Notes: a model not told the origin generated them from the sequence alone. A stretch of DNA of 7,174 nt from JBBTWV01 sp038062615 (GCA_038062615.1 JBBTWV010000039.1:1-7174); one strand, 5' to 3'; positions 1-5,504 are shown, counted from the first letter of the stretch. Program-made: numbers and translations.

Positions 1-249
1 CTACCTAAGAAATTTCAAGTAGCCAGCCTCCAGTTAATGCAACAGTGCCCATTTTTTCAAATTGCGAACTACCCAAAAAACATCTATCCTATGACTGTAC
101 ATTTATTTATCTTGAGGTTTACAAGATCCACTGCGTTTACCAATCCTTCGATGAAAAACCAACTGAAGAACTTGTCCCCGCTTTGTGGGGAAAAAGGCAT
201 CATGAAGACTCACACGGCGCTTAGCGCGCTCGGGGAGTAGTTCAGTTTT

Positions 250-258
250 TGGTAAAAT
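250..258 (+). promoter_or_regulatory. Candidate extended -10 promoter for rny
   Basis: The sequence TG-G-TAAAAT fits an extended -10 element (TGnTATAAT with one mismatch). No good -35 hexamer sits 17 bp upstream, which extended -10 promoters can tolerate. Transcription would begin near 265, so the inverted repeat at 269-289 would fall at the very 5' end of the rny mRNA. An alternative is TTGGCA (302-307) with GATAAC (326-331) at an 18-bp spacing. That would start transcription only a few bases before the rny ATG and give a nearly leaderless message. The sequence alone does not decide between them. Confidence 0.35.
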
Positions 259-268
259 CGAAAATTTG

Positions 269-289
269 GTCGCAACCGCTTGTTGCGAC
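269..289 (+). repeat. Perfect 8-bp inverted repeat in the rny leader
   Basis: GTCGCAAC (269-276) and GTTGCGAC (282-289) are exact reverse complements around a 5-base loop, CGCTT. The element lies 52 bp before the rny start and just downstream of the candidate extended -10 site. It could be a 5'-end stabilising hairpin or a protein-binding palindrome. It lacks a following T-tract on the plus strand, so it is not a convincing terminator. Function is unknown. Confidence 0.55.
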
Positions 290-341
290 ACGCATCTGAA
301 TTTGGCACAGTGGCTAAGCCTCAAGGATAACTCCGATCTTT

Positions 342-1865
342 ATGACACAGACTATTATCCTTGTTATTGCAGGCGCGGCTATCGGAACCTTTGCCGGTTT
401 TTGGTACCGCAAACAACAGATGGACGCCAAAACGCGCAGCGCGGTGGAAAAAAGCGAGCAAAAGCTTCGCGATGCTGAAACTCGTGCCAAAGAAATTTTG
501 CTGGATGCCAAGAATGAAAGTCTGAAAATTCAAGAAGAAGCCAAGCAAGATGAGCGCCAAAAGCGGGGCCAGCTTGAAAAGTTGAGCGAACGTCTTGTTA
601 CGAAGGAAGACCAGCTCGACAAAAAAATCGAGTCGACGGAAAAACTTCGCGAAGATTTAGAGCAAAAAGCGCAGTCGGTAAAACAGCTTAAACAAGAAGT
701 CACGGAAATTTACCAGATGCAAAAAGAACAGCTGGAGCGGCTGGCGAATCTTTCGCGTGAGGAAGCCAAGCAACTGCTTTTTCAAAAAGTGGAAGAAGAA
801 GTGAAGGGCGAAATTGTGGAACGCGTCAAAAAGATGGAGGCGGAAGAAAAGAAGATCTCCAAAGAAAAGGCCAAGGCGATTATTGCCGACGCTATTCAGC
901 GCTATGCCGCCGAAGTGGCGGTGGAATCTACCGCCACCATTGTTCCGCTGCCGAGCGATGATATGAAGGGTCGCATCATCGGTAAGGAAGGACGCAATAT
1001 AAATGCTTTTGAACAGGCCACCGGTTGCGATGTGATTGTGGATGATACGCCGGGCTCTATTGTGCTTTCCGGTTTTGATTTGATGCGACGTCACATCGCC
1101 AAAATTTCTTTGGAGAAGTTAGTGGCGGACGGACGTATTCATCCGGGCCGCATTGAAGAAATGGTAGAAAAAGTAAAAGGCGAGGTGAATGAGATGATTC
1201 GTGAGTTAGGTGAAAAAGCCGCATATGAAACAGGAGTTGTGGGCTTGCCTCCCAATTTGATCAAACTCTTGGGACGTCTCAAATTCCGCGTCAGCAACGG
1301 GCAAAATGTGCTCAAGCATTCTATGGAAGTGGCGTTTTTGGCCGGCGCACTGGCGCAAGAAATTGGTGCTGATGCCGGCATTTGCCGCAAAGCTGGGCTT
1401 TTGCATGACATTGGAAAAGCGGTGGATCATGAAATTACCGGCCACCATGCACACATCGGCCGCGATATCCTCAAAAAATTTGGACTTCCGGAAGAGGTTA
1501 TTCATGCGGTTGAATCCCATCATGGTGATCCAACTCCTACAAGCATTGAAGCCATTTTGGTGGAAGCGGCCAATACTATCTCTCGTGCTCGTCCAGGCGC
1601 CAATAAAGATAATTTAGACGCTTTTGTAAAACGCATGGAGGAGATGGAAAATATTGTGAAGTCCTTTGATGGCGTCTTAAAGGTCTTTGCGGTGCAAGCC
1701 GGTAATGAAGTCCGTATTATTGTGAATCCTCACAAAGTGGATGATCTTTCTATGATGAAGCTTTCCCATGCCATAGCCAAAAAGATTGAGACCGACTTGA
1801 AGTATCCAGGTCAGGTGAAGGTCAGTGTGATTCGCGAATTGCGCGGTGAGGCTTACGCCGAATAA
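342..1865 (+). CDS. rny: Ribonuclease Y, membrane-anchored endoribonuclease
   Basis: RNase Y cleaves single-stranded RNA and initiates bulk mRNA decay at the cytoplasmic membrane in bacteria that rely on it rather than RNase E. The 507-residue product has the full family layout and near-usual length. An N-terminal membrane segment (about residues 4-21, rich in Ile, Gly and Ala) is followed by a long charged coiled coil (about 25-190). The KH domain has the GxxG loop at G214-K-E-G217. The HD domain has H326, the paired H355-D356 of LLHDIGK, H368/H369/H371, and H393-H394-G-D396. These are the expected metal-binding positions. The conserved tail ends in PGQVKVSVIRE and a short acidic end. The ATG at 342 directly precedes the membrane segment, which supports this start. 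AAGGAT at 323-328 is the only Shine-Dalgarno-like sequence near it, but it lies about 14 nt away. The gene appears monocistronic and converges on the minus-strand lipoprotein gene. The stop is TAA. Confidence 0.97.
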   Translation: MTQTIILVIAGAAIGTFAGFWYRKQQMDAKTRSAVEKSEQKLRDAETRAKEILLDAKNESLKIQEEAKQDERQKRGQLEKLSERLVTKEDQLDKKIESTEKLREDLEQKAQSVKQLKQEVTEIYQMQKEQLERLANLSREEAKQLLFQKVEEEVKGEIVERVKKMEAEEKKISKEKAKAIIADAIQRYAAEVAVESTATIVPLPSDDMKGRIIGKEGRNINAFEQATGCDVIVDDTPGSIVLSGFDLMRRHIAKISLEKLVADGRIHPGRIEEMVEKVKGEVNEMIRELGEKAAYETGVVGLPPNLIKLLGRLKFRVSNGQNVLKHSMEVAFLAGALAQEIGADAGICRKAGLLHDIGKAVDHEITGHHAHIGRDILKKFGLPEEVIHAVESHHGDPTPTSIEAILVEAANTISRARPGANKDNLDAFVKRMEEMENIVKSFDGVLKVFAVQAGNEVRIIVNPHKVDDLSMMKLSHAIAKKIETDLKYPGQVKVSVIRELRGEAYAE

Positions 1866-1939
1866 TTCCCCGGCGGGAGGTTCGCTATTTATTGTTTCAT
1901 TTTTTGCGTTTGGTTGTGTGAACAGGCCAGGTTGCTTTA

Positions 1940-2704
1940 TCAATAACTAAGAGATGGATTTGTACGGTAACGAGTCACTTCAAATGTTACAGGAATTTTT
2001 GTAGGATTGTTGATCCGAAACTGGGCATACGCACTAGCAGCGCCTCTTGCCGGTATAGAACCATAGAATGGATCCCGTGCTCCGGCATCTTCAAAATAAA
2101 TATCGTATGCAAAATCTCCACTTCCAACGTTATGTTCGTCCATACGAGGCATACCAACATTCATGACATCGGTAATGCCATCATCTTTTAGAACTGGACT
2201 TTCAACCCCGATAGGAATTTGAGGCGGAGTTGTTCCAGTGGATCTAAATGGATTCATAATTTTAGGATTGTTGATATTACGGGGAAGCCTGATGACCCGC
2301 TGGGGATGAATCTTTAAGGAGTCTTTTGGATTTCTAAACCAAAGCCAGTGTCCACGAACTGGAGCCAGTACCTGTATCGTTATCGTCTCCCCCGGCTTAA
2401 TTTTTACTTTATAAGTATCACGTTCTTTAAGATCCCGAAGATCTATAAAACCTTTTGATACCTTAAGCTCTTCGTTAATATCTTGCTCTGCGTTGGCTAA
2501 TTCAGCTTTTATGCGAGGCTCTCGATCCTGCTCTAAACGCAACCAGGTATCTCTTATATCTTGCTCTCGCCGTAATCGGTCTGCTTCATCATAATACTGC
2601 TGTTCTACCGCTTTTTTCCTTGCTGCTTCCAACCTCTCTGTTTTTTCATTATCTCCTGTTTGGCATGCAGCCAATATAGCTGCTAGAGCCACAATGAGCT
2701 TCAT
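1940..2704 (-). CDS. Predicted lipoprotein of unknown function
   Basis: I do not recognise the family. The preferred start at 2704 gives 254 residues that open with a compact lipoprotein signal: M-K, a hydrophobic run of about 11 residues, then the lipobox L-A-A-C with Cys14 as the lipidation site. The mature N-terminus is followed by a highly charged, probably helical or coiled-coil stretch (about residues 18-82, rich in Glu, Arg and Lys). After that comes a beta-rich domain (about 95-254) containing TYKVKIKPGETITIQVLAP and the aromatic HWLWF at 119-123. A longer reading from an ATG at 2782 would add 26 mostly polar residues before the signal. That ATG falls at about the predicted transcription start, so I prefer 2704. 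Neither start has a Shine-Dalgarno sequence. The gene ends with tandem TGA TAA (1942-1937), while the other complete genes here end in TAA. It diverges from groES and is likely an accessory, surface-exposed protein. Confidence 0.8.
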   Translation of the reverse strand: MKLIVALAAILAACQTGDNEKTERLEAARKKAVEQQYYDEADRLRREQDIRDTWLRLEQDREPRIKAELANAEQDINEELKVSKGFIDLRDLKERDTYKVKIKPGETITIQVLAPVRGHWLWFRNPKDSLKIHPQRVIRLPRNINNPKIMNPFRSTGTTPPQIPIGVESPVLKDDGITDVMNVGMPRMDEHNVGSGDFAYDIYFEDAGARDPFYGSIPARGAASAYAQFRINNPTKIPVTFEVTRYRTNPSLSY

Positions 2705-2789
2705 GGGGTTATAATTTTTTCGAGTCTTGTCGCCACATGGCGCAGAATCCACGAAATCGGTATCAGAAGGGGGATATTCCATGGAATGT

Positions 2790-2817
2790 ATTATCTAATA
2801 TAAAAATAATTTGTCAA
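2790..2817 (-). promoter_or_regulatory. Strong sigma70-type promoter for the lipoprotein gene
   Basis: Read on the minus strand, a consensus TTGACA (-35, plus-strand positions 2812-2817) is followed after 16 bp by GATAAT (-10, 2790-2795, five of six consensus bases). The surroundings are very A+T-rich. Transcription should begin near 2782-2783. Translation from 2704 would then have a leader of about 78 nt. Translation from the ATG at 2782 would be leaderless. The promoter is back to back with the groES promoter on the other strand. Confidence 0.7.
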
Positions 2818-2836
2818 CTTATTTTGATGTGCTATC

Positions 2837-2864
2837 TTGACGCTCTTCCGCAGAAACCTATACT
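2837..2864 (+). promoter_or_regulatory. Heat-shock-operon promoter for groES-groEL
   Basis: TTGACG (-35, 2837-2842) and TATACT (-10, 2859-2864) are separated by 16 bp, each matching consensus at five of six positions. Transcription should begin around 2871, which gives groES a leader of about 140 nt. The CIRCE operator starts within the -10 hexamer and covers the start site. This is the usual geometry for a vegetative promoter blocked by HrcA. The distance between this -35 and the -35 of the divergent lipoprotein promoter is about 20 bp. Confidence 0.8.
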
Positions 2865-2889
2865 AGCACTCGCTAAAACCAAGTGCTAA
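2863..2889 (+). promoter_or_regulatory. CIRCE operator (HrcA binding site)
   Basis: The sequence CTAGCACTC - N9 - AAGTGCTAA matches the CIRCE consensus TTAGCACTC-N9-GAGTGCTAA at 16 of 18 arm positions, with the exact 9-bp spacer. The differences are C for T at the first base of the left arm and A for G at the first base of the right arm. Known biology: the HrcA repressor binds CIRCE and requires GroE for activity, so excess unfolded protein relieves repression. The site overlaps the groES -10 and transcription start. No hrcA gene is in this window. Confidence 0.93.
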
Positions 2890-2891
2890 AA

Positions 2892-2977
2892 GACAGCAAG
2901 TTTGTGCCTTGGCCGTGCTGCGAACGCTCCCTGTCATGGAAGTGAGCAGGATGGACAAGAGCATAAACGCAGCTGTC
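2892..2977 (+). other. Foldable 5' leader of groES mRNA
   Basis: Several nested complementary segments can be seen: GCTGCG (2917-2922) with CGCAGC (2968-2973), GCTC (2926-2929) with GAGC (2959-2962), and an apical hairpin 2930-2950 in which CCTG-TCAT pairs with GTGA-CAGG around a GGAA tetraloop, with one bulged G at 2946. A competing pair, GACAGC (2892-2897) with GCTGTC (2972-2977), shares bases with the first stem, so two mutually exclusive folds are possible. I considered an SRP RNA because of the GGAA loop, but its conserved symmetric internal loop is absent. A regulatory leader is an inference from the pairing alone. Confidence 0.4.
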
Positions 2978-3010
2978 CTACTAATAACCATTTTATCCTT
3001 AACCCCCTAA
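2936..3010 (+). CDS. Possible 24-codon leader ORF upstream of groES
   Basis: An ATG at 2936 opens a frame that ends with TAA at 3008-3010, only three bases before the groES ATG and in the same frame as groES. The peptide starts with a charged segment (MEVSRMDKS) and continues with a hydrophobic run (about residues 11-22: NAAVLLITILSL). A second ATG at 2951 would give 19 residues. The 2936 start codon lies in the apical hairpin of the leader. There is no Shine-Dalgarno sequence. An ORF this short arises easily by chance, so the call is tentative. If real, its stop codon position would suit translational coupling to groES. Confidence 0.2.
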   Translation: MEVSRMDKSINAAVLLITILSLTP

Positions 3011-3013
3011 CGT

Positions 3014-3352
3014 ATGTCCGATTCAAAAACGACACTCGACAAAAAGTTTGAGGACTTCCTCAAAAAACTTCGTCCGATGGACGATCGTATTTTGGTACAA
3101 CCTATTGAAGAAGAAACGTCGACTTCTTTTGGTTTGGTTCTGCCAGAAACAGCATCCCGCGAAAAACCTCAAAAAGGCCGAGTGGTGGCTACCGGTCCGG
3201 GCAAACTTACAGAAGACGGCAAACGCATTCCCATGAGCGTAAAGGCCGGCGACATGATCCTCTATACCAAATATGGTCCTACGGAAGTCAAAATTGAGGG
3301 CAAAGAAATTTTCTTCCTCCAGGAATCTGATGTACTCGCTGTCGTCGCTTAA
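3014..3352 (+). CDS. groES: Co-chaperonin GroES (Cpn10)
   Basis: GroES forms the heptameric lid of the GroEL folding chamber in the cytoplasm. The 112-residue product contains the whole Cpn10 fold, from L19-R-P-M-D-D-R (equivalent to the normal N-terminus) to the closing ESDVLAVVA. The mobile loop that docks on GroEL lies at about residues 33-47. It carries G-L-V-L at 40-43, where most homologues have G-G-I-V-L, and Phe39 replaces the first of those glycines. The protein is longer than the usual 95 or so residues because of a charged N-terminal extension of about 18 residues (DSKTTLDKKFEDFLKK), probably helical. The next in-frame ATG (3077) falls inside the core fold, so 3014 is the only sensible ATG start. 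No Shine-Dalgarno sequence precedes it. It is the first gene of a CIRCE-controlled operon, 39 bp before groEL. Confidence 0.96.
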   Translation: MSDSKTTLDKKFEDFLKKLRPMDDRILVQPIEEETSTSFGLVLPETASREKPQKGRVVATGPGKLTEDGKRIPMSVKAGDMILYTKYGPTEVKIEGKEIFFLQESDVLAVVA

Positions 3353-3391
3353 CTTTGTAATTTTAATTCTTCACTTTTAACTTTTTCACTT

Positions 3392-5026
3392 ATGGCTAAA
3401 CAGATTACATATTCCGACGAAGCTCGTGCAAAGCTGCTCGCCGGTGTCAAAAAGCTCGCCGATGCGGTGCGGGTAACGATGGGACCCAAGGGTCAAAACG
3501 TGGTGCTCGATAAAAAATATGGCGCACCGATTATTACTAATGATGGTGTGACGATTGCCAAAGAAATCGATTTGGAAGATCCTTTTGAAAACATGGGTGC
3601 CCAGTTGGTAAAAGAAGCGGCTACCAAAACCAACGATGTGGCTGGTGACGGCACCACTACGGCTACGGTTTTGGCGTATGCCATGATTCAAGAGGGACTC
3701 CGGAATGTGGCTGCTGGAGCCAATCCAATGGTGATGCGCGTGGGCATTGAAAAAGCGGTGGATGTGCTTGTAGAAGAGCTCGACCGTGTTACAAAAAACA
3801 TTACTACTCGTGAGGAGCGTGCTCAAGTTGCAACAATTTCGGCTCAAGATCCTAAAGTCGGCGAGCTCATTGCTGATGCTATTGAAAAAGTTGGCCCGAC
3901 CGGCGTTATTACCGTTGAGGAATCACAAACCCTTGGCATGGAAATTGAACATGTGGAAGGTATGCAGTTTGATAACGGCTATATCTCTCCTTACATGGTG
4001 ACGGATCCGGCCAGAATGGAAGCCGTTTGGGAAAATCCTCGCATCCTCATTACTGATAAAAAGATTTCTTCCGTGCAGGATGTGTTGCCGCTTTTGGAAA
4101 AATTGGCGCAGTCCGGCAAAAAGGAACTCGTCATTATTGCGGAAGATGTTGAAGGTGAAGCCCTTGCGACGTTTGTGCTCAACAAGTTGCGCGGAACGTT
4201 CCAGGTTCTTGCAATAAAGGCTCCAGCCTTTGGTGATAGACGCAAGGAAATGCTCAAAGATATTGCTGTTTTAACAGGTGGACGTGTTATTACTGATGAG
4301 CTTGGTCTTAAATTGGAGACGGCAACTTTGGATGACTTGGGTGAGGCTCGCAAAGTGGTGGCTACGAAGGATTCATGTACGATTATTGAAGGTAAAGGAA
4401 ACAAGAAGGATATCGATGCCCGCCTGGATGAAATCGAAGCTCTTTTTGATAACACCGATTCTGATTTTGATCGGGAAAAACTCATGGAACGCCGTGCCAA
4501 ACTCTCTGGAGGTGTGGCTATTATTAAGGTAGGTGCTGCTACAGAAATTGAACTTAAAGAGAAGAAGCATCGCATTGAAGATGCGGTGCAAGCTACCAAG
4601 GCAGCCGTGGAAGAGGGAATTGTGCCAGGTGGAGGTGTGGCTTTGCTCCAGGCAGTGCAGGTGCTTGAGAAAATTGTTGCCGAAGGCGACGAGATGACCG
4701 GCGTCCAAATTGTTCGCAAGGCTTTAGAAATGCCGGCGTGGCAGATTGCCGAAAATGCTGGAAGAGAGGGAGCTGTGGTAGTGAACGACATCCGCAATGC
4801 CAAGCCTGGTTTTGGATTTGATGCCGCCATGAACATGATGGTAGACATGGTGAAAGCGGGAATTATCGATCCTAAAAAAGTGACTCGCACGGCTTTGGAA
4901 AGCGCTGCTTCGGTTGCGGCTATGTTCCTTACAACGAGGGCGGCCGTCACGGATATTCCAGAAAAAGAAAAAGCGGCTGCAGCTGGCGGCGGACACCCAG
5001 GCATGGGCGGAATGGGAGACTACTAA
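3392..5026 (+). CDS. groEL: Chaperonin GroEL (Cpn60/Hsp60)
   Basis: GroEL is the 60-kDa subunit of the double-ring ATP-driven chaperonin that folds cytosolic proteins together with GroES. The 544-residue product is full length. The nucleotide-binding and catalytic signatures are all present: TMGPKGQNVVLD at 29-40, TNDGVTIAKEI with D51, AGDGTTTATVL with D86, and RIEDAVQATKAAVEEG with D397. These correspond to D52, D87 and D398 of the E. coli protein. The chaperonin signature AAVEEGIVPGGGVAL is intact. The C-terminus is a short Gly/Met-rich tail (GGGHPGMGGMGDY), related to but shorter than the E. coli GGM repeats. The ATG at 3392 gives the normal MAKQITYSDEAR beginning. The 39-base spacer after groES is pyrimidine- and A-rich, with one G and no Shine-Dalgarno motif. 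The gene is followed by a strong inverted repeat that probably terminates the operon. Confidence 0.98.
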   Translation: MAKQITYSDEARAKLLAGVKKLADAVRVTMGPKGQNVVLDKKYGAPIITNDGVTIAKEIDLEDPFENMGAQLVKEAATKTNDVAGDGTTTATVLAYAMIQEGLRNVAAGANPMVMRVGIEKAVDVLVEELDRVTKNITTREERAQVATISAQDPKVGELIADAIEKVGPTGVITVEESQTLGMEIEHVEGMQFDNGYISPYMVTDPARMEAVWENPRILITDKKISSVQDVLPLLEKLAQSGKKELVIIAEDVEGEALATFVLNKLRGTFQVLAIKAPAFGDRRKEMLKDIAVLTGGRVITDELGLKLETATLDDLGEARKVVATKDSCTIIEGKGNKKDIDARLDEIEALFDNTDSDFDREKLMERRAKLSGGVAIIKVGAATEIELKEKKHRIEDAVQATKAAVEEGIVPGGGVALLQAVQVLEKIVAEGDEMTGVQIVRKALEMPAWQIAENAGREGAVVVNDIRNAKPGFGFDAAMNMMVDMVKAGIIDPKKVTRTALESAASVAAMFLTTRAAVTDIPEKEKAAAAGGGHPGMGGMGDY

Positions 5027-5040
5027 GAATAAATTATTGA

Positions 5041-5143
5041 GCGAAAACAGATATTTGCCGAAGCGAGCGTTTGCCGGTTGAGGGGCGAGGATCATGTATC
5101 CGAGCCCCGATTCCGAGTTCGCGAAGGCAAATGCTGTTTTTGC
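5041..5143 (+). terminator. Large nested palindrome, probable bidirectional terminator after groEL
   Basis: The outer arms GCGAAAACAG-AT-ATTTGCC (5041-5059) and GGCAAAT-G-CTGTTTTTGC (5126-5143) pair over about 18 positions, with one small internal loop and one G-T pair. The A-tract on the left and T5 (5137-5141) on the right make it intrinsic-terminator-like in both directions. Inside, GCGA (5063-5066) pairs with TCGC (5119-5122) beyond a GAA/GAA internal loop. At the centre GGGGC-GA-GGAT (5082-5092) pairs with ATCC-GA-GCCCC (5098-5108) around a CATGT loop, flanked by TTGA/GATT and a CGG/CCG pair. A second TTTGCC copy at 5070-5075 could compete for the right arm. It lies 14 bp past the groEL stop. 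A mobile palindrome (REP or MITE-like) is an alternative, but I see no target-site duplication. Confidence 0.7.
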
Positions 5144-5149
5144 TATATT
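5141..5149 (+). promoter_or_regulatory. Extended -10 promoter for the pyrH operon
   Basis: TG-C-TATATT is an extended -10 element with five of six consensus bases in the hexamer. It overlaps the right edge of the post-groEL terminator. No clear -35 sits 17 bp upstream, which fits an extended -10 type. The predicted transcription start, around 5156, leaves a leader of about 22 nt before the ATG at 5178. A nearby alternative -10 is TACAAT at 5154-5159. Confidence 0.45.
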
Positions 5150-5177
5150 CATATACAATGATATATTTGCGAAAGAT

Positions 5178-5504
5178 ATGCATGATATTAAAATTCCAGA
5201 TCCGTCGGTAAAGAAAAACGTATTTGAGGTGACTCAGGTAAAACTGGAAGAAGCCAAAGCGCCGGATCCCAGTGAAAAAGTGAAGGTGCGATTTGAAAAA
5301 TTTGTCCAACTGGTGGCGACGCATAATTTTGAAGAAGTCATGAAACGCCACGCGCAAGAAGACGTTATTTTAAGCACGAACTTACTTACCGATTTGGCCA
5401 ATGCGCATGATGAGGAGCCTGGGAGTGACAAAAAACTTCCCATCATTCTCATCGTCGGCATTATTATCGGCATCGCCATCGCTTATTTTGTAATCCGCTT
5501 TTAA
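5178..5504 (+). CDS. Small tail-anchored membrane protein of unknown function
   Basis: I do not recognise a family. From the ATG at 5178 the product has 108 residues. The N-terminal part carries two short related motifs, KIPDPS (5-10) and KAPDPSEK (27-34). It is followed by a mixed-charge, probably helical segment (about 35-78) and an acidic linker. The C-terminus is a single hydrophobic segment (about 87-106) containing GIIIG (94-98, a GxxxG helix-packing motif) and ending in Arg-Phe. With no N-terminal signal, the bulk should lie in the cytoplasm, anchored by its tail. A longer reading from an ATG at 5094 is open, but that ATG lies in the apical loop of the terminator and upstream of the likely promoter, so I reject it. 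The stop is 15 bp before pyrH, which suggests co-transcription. There is no clear Shine-Dalgarno sequence. Confidence 0.75.
   Translation: MHDIKIPDPSVKKNVFEVTQVKLEEAKAPDPSEKVKVRFEKFVQLVATHNFEEVMKRHAQEDVILSTNLLTDLANAHDEEPGSDKKLPIILIVGIIIGIAIAYFVIRF

Larger units (their letters stand above)
1..341. other. Gene-free region upstream of rny
   Basis: I find no convincing gene here. One plus-strand frame is open from the window edge to a TAG at 238-240, but its translation has no recognisable motif and a random-looking composition. What can be seen is structure. A GC-rich hairpin lies at 175-191 (TCCCC paired with GGGGA, plus G-T and C-G, around a TTT loop). A small GCGC-TTA-GCGC hairpin lies at 217-227, and a perfect 8-bp inverted repeat at 269-289. 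None is followed by a clean T-run, so none is a good intrinsic terminator for an upstream gene. A candidate promoter for rny lies at 250-258. Confidence 0.6.

Noticed and set aside
1..240. Plus-strand frame open from the window edge to TAG at 238-240, possibly the end of an upstream gene
   Set aside because: The translation has no recognisable motif and an irregular composition rich in Cys, Phe and Thr. About 80 open codons at an edge can occur by chance.
231..300. tRNA-like opening (GGGGAGTAGTTCAG followed by GGTA)
   Set aside because: No anticodon arm, no T-arm with GTTCGA and no matching 3' acceptor strand can be drawn.
103..324. Minus-strand 73-codon ORF opposite the rny leader
   Set aside because: No motif, no plausible promoter, and it overlaps the hairpin-rich leader. 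Probably a chance ORF.
657..1094. Minus-strand 145-codon ORF opposite the rny coiled coil
   Set aside because: It is rich in Phe, Leu and His, as expected from the complement of Lys/Glu-rich codons. A shadow of rny.
1866..1910. Possible rny terminator: TCCC-CGGC-GGGA hairpin with a later T-rich stretch
   Set aside because: The stem is only four to five pairs, and the T6 run (1900-1905) begins about 20 bases after it. Too weak to call.
2917..2973. SRP (4.5S) RNA, suggested by the GGAA tetraloop
   Set aside because: The conserved symmetric loop flanking the tetraloop is missing: the flanks pair as CCTG with CAGG. The segment also lies within the groES leader.
3991..5004. Long minus-strand ORF (337 codons) opposite groEL
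   Set aside because: It is the antisense shadow of a highly conserved gene. Its composition (Ser, Ala and Thr rich) is typical of mirrored codon bias and it shows no domain.
5094..5177. Upstream start at 5094 for the small membrane protein
   Set aside because: That ATG is in the apical loop of the terminator palindrome and upstream of the likely promoter. The added residues are translated palindrome.
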